NCBI RefSeq assembly: GCF_963666195.1
Contig: NZ_OY762653.1
Location: 1,769,501 to 1,833,500 of the forward strand
Source: Trichococcus shcherbakoviae
GTDB taxonomy: Bacteria > Bacillota > Bacilli > Lactobacillales > Aerococcaceae
Length of the DNA: 64,000 nucleotides
Reading direction: 5' to 3'
Shown: positions 16,774 through 25,790 of the stretch, piece after piece
How the letters are laid out: each line of letters begins with the position of its first letter
Numbering within the stretch: position 1 is the first letter of the stretch
The notes under the pieces: generated by a model
Told to the model about the DNA's origin: nothing
The model's database searches: none
What the model saw: only the letters and a program-made list of their open reading frames with translations
Made by a program: the position numbers and the translations under genes

Positions 16774-16802
16774 TTGAAAACGCATTCTTTTACCAATATA
16801 CT
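16774..16802 (+). promoter_or_regulatory. mtlA promoter with overlapping cre site
   Basis: TTGAAA (16774-16779) and TATACT (16797-16802) are 17 bases apart. TTGAAAACGCATTCT at 16774-16788 matches the CcpA consensus WTGNAANCGNWNNCW at every defined position and covers the -35 hexamer, so catabolite repression by promoter blocking is expected. Confidence 0.8.
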
Positions 16803-16848
16803 ATGCTTGTAAGTAAGTAATTGAACTTATACGAGGAGGAAAAATTCA

Positions 16849-18294
16849 ATGGCTACAAATAATGATACTGCTGCAAAAGACGGTGTAAAAGTCAAGGTTC
16901 AAAAGCTGGGTAGTTTTTTAAGCGGGATGATCATGCCGAATATTGCTGGATTTATTGCTTGGGGAATCATCACTGCACTATTTATTGAAGTGGGTTGGCT
17001 GCCGAACGAAGAGCTAGCGACAATTGTTGGTCCGATGCTAACCTACTTATTGCCTATACTGATTGCTTTTACCGGAGGTCATAAAGTCTATGGTCACCGT
17101 GGTGGGGTTGTCGGTGCAATTGCAACTATGGGGGTTATCGGTGGATCTACAGTGCCGATGTTCATTGGGGCAATGGCAATGGGGCCGTTTGCTTCATGGT
17201 TGATCAAGAAATTTGACAAGGCGATGGAAGGAAAAATTAAATCTGGTTTTGAAATGTTAGTAAATAACTTCTCTGCTGGTATTATAGGCTTTATCCTTGC
17301 CGTGTTAGGTTTCTATGCTGTAGGTCCTTTCGTAGAGACATTCACAAGCATAATGGCAAATGGTGTTGATTGGTTGATTGGGGCCGGATTACTTCCATTG
17401 GCGAATATTTTCATTGAACCTGCTAAGGTTTTATTCCTGAACAACGCTATCAACCATGGTATTTTAACGCCATTGGGTATCGAACAGGCTGCAGAAACAG
17501 GTAAATCCATTTTGTTCCTATTAGAAGCTAATCCAGGACCAGGGCTTGGTCTGTTGGGTGCGTACATGTTGTTCGGTAAAGGTTCAGCTAAATCAACTGC
17601 AGCGGGTGCTGCAATCATTCATTTCTTCGGTGGGATTCATGAAATCTATTTCCCATATGTCTTGATGAATCCAGTTTTATTCCTTGCAGTTATTGCCGGG
17701 GGGATTGCGGGTACTTTTGTTAACTCAATTCTGGGATCTGGTTTAATCGCTGCTGCTTCACCTGGTTCAATTATTGCTATTTTCGCTATGAGTCCTAAAG
17801 GTGGATTTTTGCCAGTTATCGCAGGTGTCCTAGCCGGGGCGGTCGTTTCCTTCTTGGTAGCCAGTATCATCTTAAAAGCCACTAAACCAAGTGCAGAAGA
17901 TGAAACGTCATTCGAAGATAAAGTTGCTCAGACCGTTGCGATGAAAACTGAATCAAAAGGCCAAGCGACTCAAGTATCTGCAGCAGGCACAAAAGAAGAA
18001 AATATCTCTGCCGGAAGCATCAAGAAAATCATTTTTGCTTGTGATGCAGGTATGGGTTCAAGTGCAATGGGAGCTTCATTGTTACGTAAAAAAGTAACGG
18101 AAGCCGGTATGGATATCCCGGTTACAAATATGGCCATCAGTAACTTAGAAGATGTAGAAGGTTTACTGGTTGTTACGCAGGAAGAGTTACTGCAACGTGC
18201 AAAAGCTAAAACACCTAATGCAGTGCATGTTGGTGTAAATAATTTCCTAAGCACTCCAAAATATGATGAAATCGTTGAAAAGCTTAAAAAATAG
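16849..18294 (+). CDS. mtlA: PTS mannitol-specific EIICB
   Basis: A 481-residue membrane permease that imports mannitol and phosphorylates it. Residues about 20-345 are the EIIC domain (FLSGMIMPNIAGFIAWGIITALF, GGHKVYGHRGGVVGAIATMGVIGG, and the HGGIHE-like FFGGIHEIYFPYVLM); residues about 388-481 are EIIB with the phosphorylated cysteine in IIFACDAGMGSSAMG. No EIIA domain is fused; that is the separate mtlF. GAGGAGG precedes ATG 16849. First gene of mtlA-mtlR-mtlF-mtlD, under cre and a candidate MtlR site. Confidence 0.95.
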   Translation: MATNNDTAAKDGVKVKVQKLGSFLSGMIMPNIAGFIAWGIITALFIEVGWLPNEELATIVGPMLTYLLPILIAFTGGHKVYGHRGGVVGAIATMGVIGGSTVPMFIGAMAMGPFASWLIKKFDKAMEGKIKSGFEMLVNNFSAGIIGFILAVLGFYAVGPFVETFTSIMANGVDWLIGAGLLPLANIFIEPAKVLFLNNAINHGILTPLGIEQAAETGKSILFLLEANPGPGLGLLGAYMLFGKGSAKSTAAGAAIIHFFGGIHEIYFPYVLMNPVLFLAVIAGGIAGTFVNSILGSGLIAAASPGSIIAIFAMSPKGGFLPVIAGVLAGAVVSFLVASIILKATKPSAEDETSFEDKVAQTVAMKTESKGQATQVSAAGTKEENISAGSIKKIIFACDAGMGSSAMGASLLRKKVTEAGMDIPVTNMAISNLEDVEGLLVVTQEELLQRAKAKTPNAVHVGVNNFLSTPKYDEIVEKLKK

Positions 18295-18310
18295 TTAAGA
18301 TTTTTTCAAA

Positions 18311-18359
18311 ATAAGCGGCAGCTAGCAACCTATTGAAAACGGGTGCTGGCTTCTGCTTT
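18311..18359 (+). terminator. Intercistronic hairpin between mtlA and mtlR
   Basis: AAGCGGCAGCTAGCA and TGCTGGCTTCTGCTT pair with two wobble pairs and one mismatch, followed by a short T-rich stretch. It could attenuate transcription or stabilise the mtlA message, lowering mtlR relative to mtlA. Confidence 0.5.
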
Positions 18360-18386
18360 CAATTTTATAGAGTGCTAGCGAAATGA

Positions 18387-20468
18387 GTGAGTTTTATGTA
18401 CCTGACACAACGAGAAAAAAAGATTATGATGCTGTTGCTGAATCAACCTAAGGGTATTTTGATTGACTATATCCGCAATCAGTTGAAAGTAAGTGAGCGC
18501 ACGGTCTATCGAGATATGAAAAGTTTGGAAGATGTCTTAGCAAACTATCGAATAAAGATAAGCAATGATTCAAAAAGGGGATATTTCTTAAAAGGTTCTC
18601 TAGAGAATCTTCACCAGTTGCAAAAAGAATTGGATTTAAATTGGTCGGAGGAATTAACCACCCAGCAAAGACAGAGCCTGCTGATCATTGAATTGTTGAC
18701 TGCAGAGGAAGAAATCAAAACAGAGGCATTAGCAAATCAATATAAAGTGGGAATAAGTACGATCCAACTTGATCTCCAAGCAATTGAAGAAACACTAAAA
18801 GCCTATCATATTGAAATTCAGCGAAAAAAAGGCCGTGGTATTTCAGCGCGAGGAACTGAGAGCGATATTCGGTTGGTCATTAGCGGGTTGGTTAATATGG
18901 AAATTGATGAATATAATTTTTTTCAAATTGTTGATGAAAAAAAATCACTTCAAAATAATCCTTTTTTTCAATACATTCAACCCTGGGATATGAAAGTGGC
19001 CTATGACATCATCACTCAGGTTGCAGCAGATTATTTCCTGCATGTAACTGATGTTCGGTTGAAAAGAATCACTACCTTTATCGCTGTGACGCTGTGGCGT
19101 TTAAAGGAAGGGAAAAGTATCTTCACATTATCTCAAAATAATTCAATAATCCAGGACGAAAGGGTTCTGGAAATCGCAAAAATAATTTTTGAGAAGATTC
19201 AGCAAACAACCAGAACAGAATACAATGAAAAGGAAGTTGCTTTCATAGCTTTTCAAATCCAAGGTTTGAATCTACCCGTAAATACAGCAGATTTTTTGGA
19301 GGGATTTGAGTCCAGTTTAGCTTACCATGTCCATGAATTGATTCGTCTTGTCTCTGATGAATTGAGTTGGAATTTCAATCAGGATGACACTCTGTTTAAA
19401 GATTTATTGTCGCATATTGGCGCCGCCATCAACCGAACCTATGTCCCTATGCCAGAAGGACATGAGGTGTTTCTGGATAAAATTTTTAAACAATATGATG
19501 CATTGGGCTCCACCGTTGAAAAAGCTTTAAAAGTAGTCTTTCCTACAGTCCGTTTCAGCAAGAACGAGATAGTCTACATCATTGTCCATTTTGCTTCTGC
19601 TGCTGAAAAAGTTCCAAGAATACATCAACTCTCAGCACTCCTGATTTGTTCGAGCGGAGTAGGAACCACCAAAATCTTAGAGACTCGTATCCGCCGCTAT
19701 ATACCTGAAATTCATGATGTCACGACTTCAAGCATCTCAAAATTACATGAATTAGAATTGGGTAATTTTGATTTGATTTTATCGACTACTTTCCTGCAAG
19801 GTTTTGAACATGATTATAAGGTTGTGACACCCTTGTTGATGGAGGATGAAATTATTGGTATACGTGAAAAAGTGAAAACCCTCATTCCTCCTGATCAAGC
19901 GGTATTTGAACCATTGAAAGGGAAATCCAGAGGTGATATCCCTTCCAGAGGGGATCAGGATTTCATGGAATATTATCAACTTTTCCAAACGGCTAAATTT
20001 GTACTGACGAATTTTGAGGTGTGCAAGATGGAAGAAGAGTCTTCAATACAAGCTTATTTGGAGGCTATTTGCCGACGGTTACAGGGGACAATCTTAGCGG
20101 ATCCAATGGTCGTCCAAAAACAATTGCTGGAACGCATGCACTTAGCGCCGATTGGATTGCCGCAGACAGGCATTGGGTTCTTTCACTGCCTATCTGAAGA
20201 AGTGAAAAATCCGTTCTTTGGAATCTATGATTTAGCAAAATCTGTTCCTATTTTGGATATCAATAAAGATAGCATGGAATTGAAACGCGTCCTCTTGATG
20301 CTCGCTCCAGAAGATATTGATTCCTCAACAAAAGAAATACTTGGTGCCATTTCAGCATCTATGGTGGAGAGTAATTTAAATCTAGAAATTTTTAATTTGG
20401 GGACAAAGGAAAATATCGAAAAATTACTGAATAACCTGTTTGTAAATATAATAAAAAAATACAGTTAA
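18387..20468 (+). CDS. mtlR: MtlR-type PRD-containing transcriptional activator
   Basis: A 693-residue modular regulator: two N-terminal helix-turn-helix segments (LNQPKGILIDYIRNQLKVSERTVYRDM and TAEEEIKTEALANQYKVGISTIQLDL), two PTS regulation domains (about 195-410), an EIIB-like domain with the cysteine in LLICSSGVGTTKILETRI, and a C-terminal EIIA-like domain. This layout is that of mannitol activators, whose activity is set by PTS phosphorylation of the PRDs and EIIB/EIIA-like parts. GTG 18387 and ATG 18396 are both possible starts; neither has a strong ribosome site. In the EIIA-like part the usual PH motif appears as GFFHCLSEE. It sits between mtlA and mtlF. Confidence 0.92.
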   Translation: MSFMYLTQREKKIMMLLLNQPKGILIDYIRNQLKVSERTVYRDMKSLEDVLANYRIKISNDSKRGYFLKGSLENLHQLQKELDLNWSEELTTQQRQSLLIIELLTAEEEIKTEALANQYKVGISTIQLDLQAIEETLKAYHIEIQRKKGRGISARGTESDIRLVISGLVNMEIDEYNFFQIVDEKKSLQNNPFFQYIQPWDMKVAYDIITQVAADYFLHVTDVRLKRITTFIAVTLWRLKEGKSIFTLSQNNSIIQDERVLEIAKIIFEKIQQTTRTEYNEKEVAFIAFQIQGLNLPVNTADFLEGFESSLAYHVHELIRLVSDELSWNFNQDDTLFKDLLSHIGAAINRTYVPMPEGHEVFLDKIFKQYDALGSTVEKALKVVFPTVRFSKNEIVYIIVHFASAAEKVPRIHQLSALLICSSGVGTTKILETRIRRYIPEIHDVTTSSISKLHELELGNFDLILSTTFLQGFEHDYKVVTPLLMEDEIIGIREKVKTLIPPDQAVFEPLKGKSRGDIPSRGDQDFMEYYQLFQTAKFVLTNFEVCKMEEESSIQAYLEAICRRLQGTILADPMVVQKQLLERMHLAPIGLPQTGIGFFHCLSEEVKNPFFGIYDLAKSVPILDINKDSMELKRVLLMLAPEDIDSSTKEILGAISASMVESNLNLEIFNLGTKENIEKLLNNLFVNIIKKYS

Positions 20469-20486
20469 CAATAAGGAGAAAAAATT

Positions 20487-20927
20487 ATGGCAATCTTAAA
20501 AGAGAGTAATATTTTATTGAATCAGGAATTCACATCAAAATATGATGCGATCCGAGTTGCTGGCCAACTGTTAGTTGATAATGGTTATGTGGAAAAAGAA
20601 TATATCGAAAAAATGATTGAACGCGAAGATATGCTATCTGTTTATATAGGGAACTTTATTGCCATTCCGCATGGAACAGAGGATGCAAAAAAATTCGTTA
20701 ATAAATCGGGCATTTCAGTTATACAAGTTCCGAATGGCGTGAATTTTGATGGGTCCTCTGATGACAAGTTAGTAACAATGGTTTTTGGAATTGCAGGCAT
20801 AGGCAACGAACATCTGGATATTCTTTCGAAAATTGCGATTTATTGTTCGGAAATTGAGAACGTGGCTAAGTTAGTTGCCGCTACAGATAAGAAAGAAATC
20901 ATCGAATTATTGGGAGGCTTGGAATAA
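20487..20927 (+). CDS. mtlF: PTS mannitol-specific EIIA
   Basis: A 146-residue cytoplasmic phosphocarrier that passes phosphate from HPr to the EIIB domain of MtlA. The phosphorylated histidine lies in FIAIPHGTEDAKKFV. Size and sequence match free-standing MtlF proteins. AAGGAG precedes ATG 20487, 18 bases after mtlR. The mtlD start follows its stop codon by one base, so the two are translationally close. Confidence 0.95.
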   Translation: MAILKESNILLNQEFTSKYDAIRVAGQLLVDNGYVEKEYIEKMIEREDMLSVYIGNFIAIPHGTEDAKKFVNKSGISVIQVPNGVNFDGSSDDKLVTMVFGIAGIGNEHLDILSKIAIYCSEIENVAKLVAATDKKEIIELLGGLE

Positions 20928-20928
20928 T

Positions 20929-22077
20929 ATGTTAGATATACATTTTGGTGGAGGCAACATTGGTCGGGGATTTATCGGAGAAGTATTGCACAACAACGGA
21001 TTTGATATAATTTTTGTTGATGTCAATGAGAAAATCATTGATGAGTTGAATGCTCGCGGCAGTTATGAGATTGAAATTGCTGAAGAAGGAAAACGCACAG
21101 TAGCAATTGATCACGTTTCTGGCATCAACAGTAAAAAAGATCCGCAAAAGGTTATTGATGCGTTCCTTAAAGCGGATCTAGTGACGACTGCTATCGGGCC
21201 TAACATTTTACCTTATATCGCGGAATTGATCGCAAAAGGAATCAAAATCCGCAAAAATAATGATATCGAAAAAGGCTTGGACATCATGGCGTGTGAAAAC
21301 ATGATCGGCGGTTCAGAATTTTTGAAATCAGAAGTGGTAAAATATTTAGATGGCGATGATGTTGATTATTTGGATAAGTTCGTTGGGTTCCCAAATGCGG
21401 CTGTTGACCGTATCGTGCCAATGCAACACCATGAAGATATCCTCCGTGTTACTGTGGAGCCTTATAAAGAATGGGTTGTTGATGAAACTGGTATGAAAAA
21501 TGCGGCATTACGCTTAGAGGGTGTTCATTATGCAGCAAACTTGGATCCGTTCATCGAAAGAAAACTATTTACTGTAAACACAGGACACGCAACGGTAGCC
21601 TATGAAGGCAAACTAAAAGGGTATCAAACCATTTTAGAGGCACTGCAAGATGATGAGTTGAAAGAGCAAGTATTGAATGTGTTGTCTGAAACAGGCTCAC
21701 TGATGGTCGCAAAATGGGGCTTCGATAAAGAAGAACACCAAACATACATCCACAAAATCATTTCACGTTTTGCGAATCCATATATTGTTGATGAAATTAC
21801 CCGCGTTGGAAGGACACCAATGAGAAAGTTAGGGTTTGATGAACGTTTCATCCGACCTATCCGCAGTCTTTCAGAAAAAGGATTAAATTATTCACATCTG
21901 ATCAAAACCGTAGCGAAAATTTTCGTGTATGATGATTCCGAGGACACCGAAAGCGTAGCGTTGCTTGCTATGTTGAAAGAGAAACCTTTTCAAGAAGTTG
22001 CCAAAGAAGTTACAGGCTTGACTGATGAAAAGCTGCTTGCGGCGATTGAAAAAGAATACCAAGCACTAGTAAAATAG
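20929..22077 (+). CDS. mtlD: Mannitol-1-phosphate 5-dehydrogenase
   Basis: A 382-residue NAD-dependent enzyme that turns mannitol-1-phosphate into fructose-6-phosphate. The N-terminus has the nucleotide-binding motif IHFGGGNIGRGFIGEVL; NAAVDRIVPMQ and the catalytic lysine region FIERKLFTVNTGHATVAY are typical of MtlD. ATG 20929 begins the Rossmann fold; the longer frame to 20875 only overlaps mtlF. GGGAGG lies inside the end of mtlF as its ribosome site. Last gene of the mannitol operon, ended by the terminator at 22111-22147. Confidence 0.96.
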   Translation: MLDIHFGGGNIGRGFIGEVLHNNGFDIIFVDVNEKIIDELNARGSYEIEIAEEGKRTVAIDHVSGINSKKDPQKVIDAFLKADLVTTAIGPNILPYIAELIAKGIKIRKNNDIEKGLDIMACENMIGGSEFLKSEVVKYLDGDDVDYLDKFVGFPNAAVDRIVPMQHHEDILRVTVEPYKEWVVDETGMKNAALRLEGVHYAANLDPFIERKLFTVNTGHATVAYEGKLKGYQTILEALQDDELKEQVLNVLSETGSLMVAKWGFDKEEHQTYIHKIISRFANPYIVDEITRVGRTPMRKLGFDERFIRPIRSLSEKGLNYSHLIKTVAKIFVYDDSEDTESVALLAMLKEKPFQEVAKEVTGLTDEKLLAAIEKEYQALVK

Positions 22078-22110
22078 ACCCTAACATCACTATTTTATTG
22101 GATGTATGCA

Positions 22111-22147
22111 AACTCTGAAGGCCCTTGCCTTCAGAGCTTTTTTCGGA
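22111..22147 (+). terminator. Terminator of the mannitol operon
   Basis: CTCTGAAGGC and GCCTTCAGAG pair around CCTT and are followed by CTTTTTT. Confidence 0.92.
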
Positions 22148-22225
22148 TGGCCGGGCTTACTTTAGGAGTTAGGCGAAAGGGAACAAAAGCAACTGTACTA
22201 TTTCGAAAGAACAACGACCCAAAGG

Positions 22226-22264
22226 GAAAAGGGGCCCAAAGCATAGTATGCCTGGGCCCCTTCT
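22226..22264 (-). terminator. Terminator behind the metal-binding protein gene
   Basis: AAAGGGGCCC and GGGCCCCTTCTTT pair across a 16-base loop. It directly abuts the stop codon at 22265 and is A/T flanked on both strands. Confidence 0.75.
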
Positions 22265-22495
22265 TTAGGTTCTCTGAGAAACTTTGACGTGCTCAACACT
22301 ATAACCCAGTTTTTGGATTATTTCGCTGATGTCGTTCCCTGAAGTCTTGTTGCCGTCGAATTCGGCTTTGACTTTGCTTGAGTTGAACAACACTTTGACG
22401 GTTGCGACCCCATCGATTTTGCTGACGGCAGATTCGATTTTCTTGATGCAGGATGGGCAAGTGACGGGTCCTAATTGGATAACAGCTTGGCTCAT
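22265..22495 (-). CDS. Heavy-metal-associated (HMA) domain protein, CopZ/MerP-like
   Basis: A 76-residue cytoplasmic protein with the beta-alpha-beta-beta-alpha-beta ferredoxin-like plan and the metal-binding motif TCPSC (CxxC) at residues 13-17, followed by IKKIESAVSKIDGVATVKV. Such proteins carry soft metals to P1B ATPases. The P1B ATPase at 10302-12212 has no HMA domain of its own, so this could be its separate metal-binding partner; both genes have the same FNR-box promoter layout although they lie 10 kb apart. GGAGGAAT precedes ATG 22495. Which metal is bound is not known. Confidence 0.85.
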   Translation of the reverse strand: MSQAVIQLGPVTCPSCIKKIESAVSKIDGVATVKVLFNSSKVKAEFDGNKTSGNDISEIIQKLGYSVEHVKVSQRT

Positions 22496-22528
22496 GATTC
22501 ATTCCTCCTATTTGTCTGATATGACTAT

Positions 22529-22570
22529 AGTATAAGCGGAATACGCCGGAAAGGACTTGACCGGCATCAA
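22529..22570 (-). promoter_or_regulatory. FNR-box promoter of the HMA protein gene
   Basis: TTGACCGGCATCAA at 22557-22570 matches TTGAT-N4-ATCAA in nine of ten positions. On the reverse strand the -10 hexamer TATACT (22534-22529) begins exactly 22 bases after the box, as in the ATPase promoter at 12248-12289, giving a box centre near -41.5. Confidence 0.75.
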
Positions 22571-22580
22571 GTATTCAAAA

Positions 22581-23966
22581 TCATTTTACATCGTAATCGT
22601 AGAAGATGCGGCCTTCCAATTTGCAGCGGTCGTAATCCTCCAAAATGCCTTTGACTTGATTGGACAGAAAGAAGAGACCGAACAAGTTGGGGATGACCAT
22701 CAAGGCATTGAACGTATCGGCAAGCATCCAAACGATATCGACTTCCTGAAGCGCACCCAGGAAGATGAAAATCGCCACCAGAATCTGATAAGGCAGAACA
22801 CCTTTCGTTCCGAACAGATACTTGATGTTCGATTCGCCGAAGTAGTACCAGCCGACGATTGTCGTGAAAGCGAAGAAGGTCAGGCAGATGGCCAACAGGA
22901 CGGATCCGCCGCCACCGAAAGCAATCGAGAACGCGGCCTGGGTCACTTGCGCACCCTTCAAGGCAGGATCCAGATAGGATTCGGTCACCAAGATGATCAG
23001 TGCAGTTGCGGAACAGACGATGACGGTATCGATGAAGACGCCGACCATCGCTGCCAATCCTTGCTGTACCGGATGATCAACGTGCGCGACGGCATGCGCA
23101 TGCGGAGTCGAACCCATTCCGGCTTCGTTCGAGAACAAACCACGGGCTACGCCTTTTTGGACTGCGGCTCTTACGGATGCTCCAGCGATACCGCCGATTG
23201 CGGCTTGCGGCGTAAAGGCGCCGACAAAAATCATTTTGAAGGCAGGTATCACATTATCACGGAACAGGAATAAGATAACGAGACTGGCGACGATGTAAAC
23301 AAGCGCCATAATTGGGACGACGAATTCCGCGAAGGTAGCGATGCGCTTCATTCCGCCTGCGAAAATCAGGATGGCTGCCAAAGCGATCACGAGTCCGGTC
23401 ACCCATTCCGGAATGGCGAATGCGGTTGTCACAGCCGATGCGATTGAGTTCGATTGCACCATGTTACCGATGAATCCCAAAGCTACGATAAGCGAAACGG
23501 AGAAAAATTTCGCCAAAGCATTGGATCCGACACCTTTTGAAAGGTAGTATGCCGGTCCACCGACGAGGTCGCCTTTGTTGCGGTCGCGCATCCGGTAGAC
23601 TTGCGCCAGGATCGCTTCATTAAAAATTGTACCCATACCAAGGAAAGCGGAGACCCACATCCAGAAGATCGCTCCCGGCCCACCACCGAGGATGGCCGTA
23701 GCCACACCCGCCACGTTTCCTGTCCCTACCTGTGCGGCAACAGCAGTCGCCAAGGCCTGGAAGGAGGACATGGAACCTTCTTGGGAAACGTCCTTTTTGA
23801 ACAATTTACCGAAAACTTGTTTGAAAGCTTCCCACATGCGCGTGACTTGCGGGAACCCGAAGCGAATCGAGAAGTACAATCCGGCGAACAGCAGGCCATA
23901 TGTCAAAAAGTAGTCCCATAAGAGAACATTCACATAGTCGGCCAAAAAATTATATATAACATCCAT
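22581..23966 (-). CDS. AGCS-family sodium:alanine/glycine symporter
   Basis: A 461-residue permease with about eleven helices. The family signature appears in SSFQALATAVAAQVGTGNVAGVATAI and in EAGMGSTPHAHAV. Family members import alanine, glycine or glutamine with sodium. ATG 23966 (MDVIYNFLADYVN) is chosen because TTGGAGGAT lies 11 bases ahead; the extra 24 residues upstream to 24038 are polar/aromatic and not in the family pattern. Monocistronic. The exact amino acid is not known. Confidence 0.9.
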   Translation of the reverse strand: MDVIYNFLADYVNVLLWDYFLTYGLLFAGLYFSIRFGFPQVTRMWEAFKQVFGKLFKKDVSQEGSMSSFQALATAVAAQVGTGNVAGVATAILGGGPGAIFWMWVSAFLGMGTIFNEAILAQVYRMRDRNKGDLVGGPAYYLSKGVGSNALAKFFSVSLIVALGFIGNMVQSNSIASAVTTAFAIPEWVTGLVIALAAILIFAGGMKRIATFAEFVVPIMALVYIVASLVILFLFRDNVIPAFKMIFVGAFTPQAAIGGIAGASVRAAVQKGVARGLFSNEAGMGSTPHAHAVAHVDHPVQQGLAAMVGVFIDTVIVCSATALIILVTESYLDPALKGAQVTQAAFSIAFGGGGSVLLAICLTFFAFTTIVGWYYFGESNIKYLFGTKGVLPYQILVAIFIFLGALQEVDIVWMLADTFNALMVIPNLFGLFFLSNQVKGILEDYDRCKLEGRIFYDYDVK

Positions 23967-24039
23967 ATAATACCAAATCCTCCAATAAGTGAATTCACAC
24001 CATTTTATTATGTATCTTTGATATTCTATCGATATCACA

Positions 24040-24600
24040 CGGCTGTGTCAATGCAATTGTGAAACTTTCATTAGAAAAAACAGCTCCAAGCGAGGGTAAG
24101 GTTAGAGTTCTGTGAATAAAAACACATGTTTCTGCTTGATAATAATGTTTGTTTCCGTGAATTCAAGCTGCAACCTAAAAAAATATGAACGTTCAGAACA
24201 GTTGTTTTCAGAGAATGGAGTTAAAAAATATTAGCAAATAAATTGATTAATATTACATAGGTGATCACGAGGAACAATCTGAGCAAGAAGAGTAGTTTTA
24301 GGCAAAGTAAATTAGAAAATGATGAGAATATAGCCTGCGGCAGCCATTTCAGCATTGTCAATCGTTCCGATTGTGATGACTTTGTGATATGCAGGGCTAA
24401 GTCTGATCGACGATAATTTGAAAAAGTATGAGAATTCATAATATATAGAAGCAACTAAATTCTAGATATTATGAAACGATTGAAGCAAACGCGTATCTTC
24501 CTCGATAGGATTTTTGTTTTGCGGAACAATAAAAGATCGCTGTAAGCGGTGTATTCTAGTTTTCCGGAACATAGCTTTGTGGATTTGGTTGTCCTATACT
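24040..24600. other. AT-rich intergenic stretch without a supported gene
   Basis: Base composition is clearly more AT-rich than the neighbours. A 77-codon reverse frame (24221-24454) with hydrophobic residues has no ribosome site and is not called. No repeat of the palindrome type and no structured RNA were recognised. Confidence 0.5.
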
Positions 24601-24603
24601 AAT

Positions 24604-25377
24604 GACATCAATTCGCATCCGGAAAACGCGGCACTGCCCCATTCCGGAGCGTTTGGAACGATCCGGCAGCCAACAGCTATGCATGTTCTTTGCTGGTCCA
24701 TCATAATGAGAAAGAAGGAATCATCATGAGCCTCGCACATCAGATCCCTTTCATGGACCAACAAGTGCGCCATGACAATTGGGGCGCGCTACGAACACAA
24801 GGGGACGGAGCTGAAAGGCAAGACACTCGGTCTGATCGGTCTGGGACGCATTGGCTCGCTGGTTGCCCGCAAAGCGACAAACGGATTCGACATGAAGGTG
24901 ATTGCTTATGACGAATTTCTCGTGAAAAATGAATATGCAGGCTTCGTGACTTGCGCTGGTTCGATGGAGGAAGTTTTGGCAAAATCCGATTTCGTTTCCT
25001 TGCATGTCCCTGTCACAGCGGAAACAACAGGAATGATCAATCAGGAAACACTGCGCTTGATGAAACCGAACGCCTACTTGATCAATTGTGCCCGCGGAGA
25101 ACTCATCAACGAGGAGGCGCTTCATGAATCCTTGAAGAGCGGTGTCATCAACGGCGCTGCCCTGGATGTCTTTCAGGAGGAGCCAATCGCGCAGGATCAT
25201 CCATTCTTTGAATTGGATAACCTGATCATGACACCGCATAACGCCATCATCACGCACGAAGCGATGGATCTGATGGGCTACCACGCAGCCGTCGGGATCG
25301 ATGATGTGCTGAACGGCAGACAGCCGCAATGGCAGGAACGCTTATTACAAACTGCTGTGGCGGAACAGGTTCAGTAG
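24604..25377 (+). pseudogene. Broken D-2-hydroxyacid dehydrogenase (phosphoglycerate dehydrogenase-like)
   Basis: The C-terminal two thirds is well kept: YEHKGTELKGKTLGLIGLGRIGSL (NAD fold), VSLHVPVTAETTGMI, NCARGELINEEAL and the catalytic EEPIAQDHP/MTPHNAIITHEA region. The N-terminal part is not: the reading frame shifts at about 24790, where AAT TGG GGC GCG must slip by one base to reach TAC GAA CAC AAG. Upstream of that, only MSLAHQIPFMDQQVRHDNW and, further up, a remnant SVWNDPAANSYA remain of the first ~100-130 residues, with a scrambled segment between. ATG 24772 could give a 201-residue fragment lacking the first domain. The annotated left end is where similarity becomes visible. Function is very likely lost. 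Confidence 0.8.
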
Positions 25378-25396
25378 AGCCGAAATAAGCTGAAAA

Positions 25397-25442
25397 ATAG
25401 AGTGGAAAAGCCATCCGGACAGGGTGCCTTTTCCACTCTATT
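25397..25442. terminator. Bidirectional terminator
   Basis: AATAGAGTGGAAAAG and CTTTTCCACTCTATT pair across GCC-ATCCGGACAGGGT-G. It separates the dehydrogenase pseudogene from the convergent YtxH gene. Confidence 0.85.
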
Positions 25443-25451
25443 TGTTTACGC

Positions 25452-25790
25452 TCACAATGTTTTCATTGCTTCCTCGATTGGATCGAGTTCATCCGACTCT
25501 GTCACGGGCGCTTCCGTTTCGGCATCGAATTTCCCCTCAACTTCAGCAGCCTTCGAGGCGAATTGTTGCTTCACCGTATCTGTCGTTTCTTGGGCCATTT
25601 CTTTAGCTTGATCGACGGCTTCTTTTGCAGTTTCCTTTGCTTTATCTGTGTAGTCCATCACCTTGTCCAAGGTTTCATCGGCTTTGTCGGCCAAATCTTT
25701 GCGAATTTCTTTTCCTGGCTTAGGTGACAATAGTAGGGCGATTCCTCCGCCAATCATAATCCCTTTGACGAAACTAGAAAATTTTCCCAT
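25452..25790 (-). CDS. YtxH-domain protein
   Basis: A 112-residue protein: one hydrophobic N-terminal helix (FVKGIMIGGGIALLLSPKPGKEIRKDL, the YtxH signature) followed by a long charged, coiled-coil-like stretch of KAKET/AKEAVDQAKEMA repeats and an acidic tail. Proteins of this kind are small membrane-anchored stress-related proteins; a precise function is not known. ATG 25790 follows AAGGAGGAACC; seven more residues upstream are open but less likely. Monocistronic. Confidence 0.8.
   Translation of the reverse strand: MGKFSSFVKGIMIGGGIALLLSPKPGKEIRKDLADKADETLDKVMDYTDKAKETAKEAVDQAKEMAQETTDTVKQQFASKAAEVEGKFDAETEAPVTESDELDPIEEAMKTL

Noticed and set aside
24221-24454. Reverse open frame of 77 codons with hydrophobic product
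   Set aside because: No ribosome site, AT-rich background and no recognisable family.
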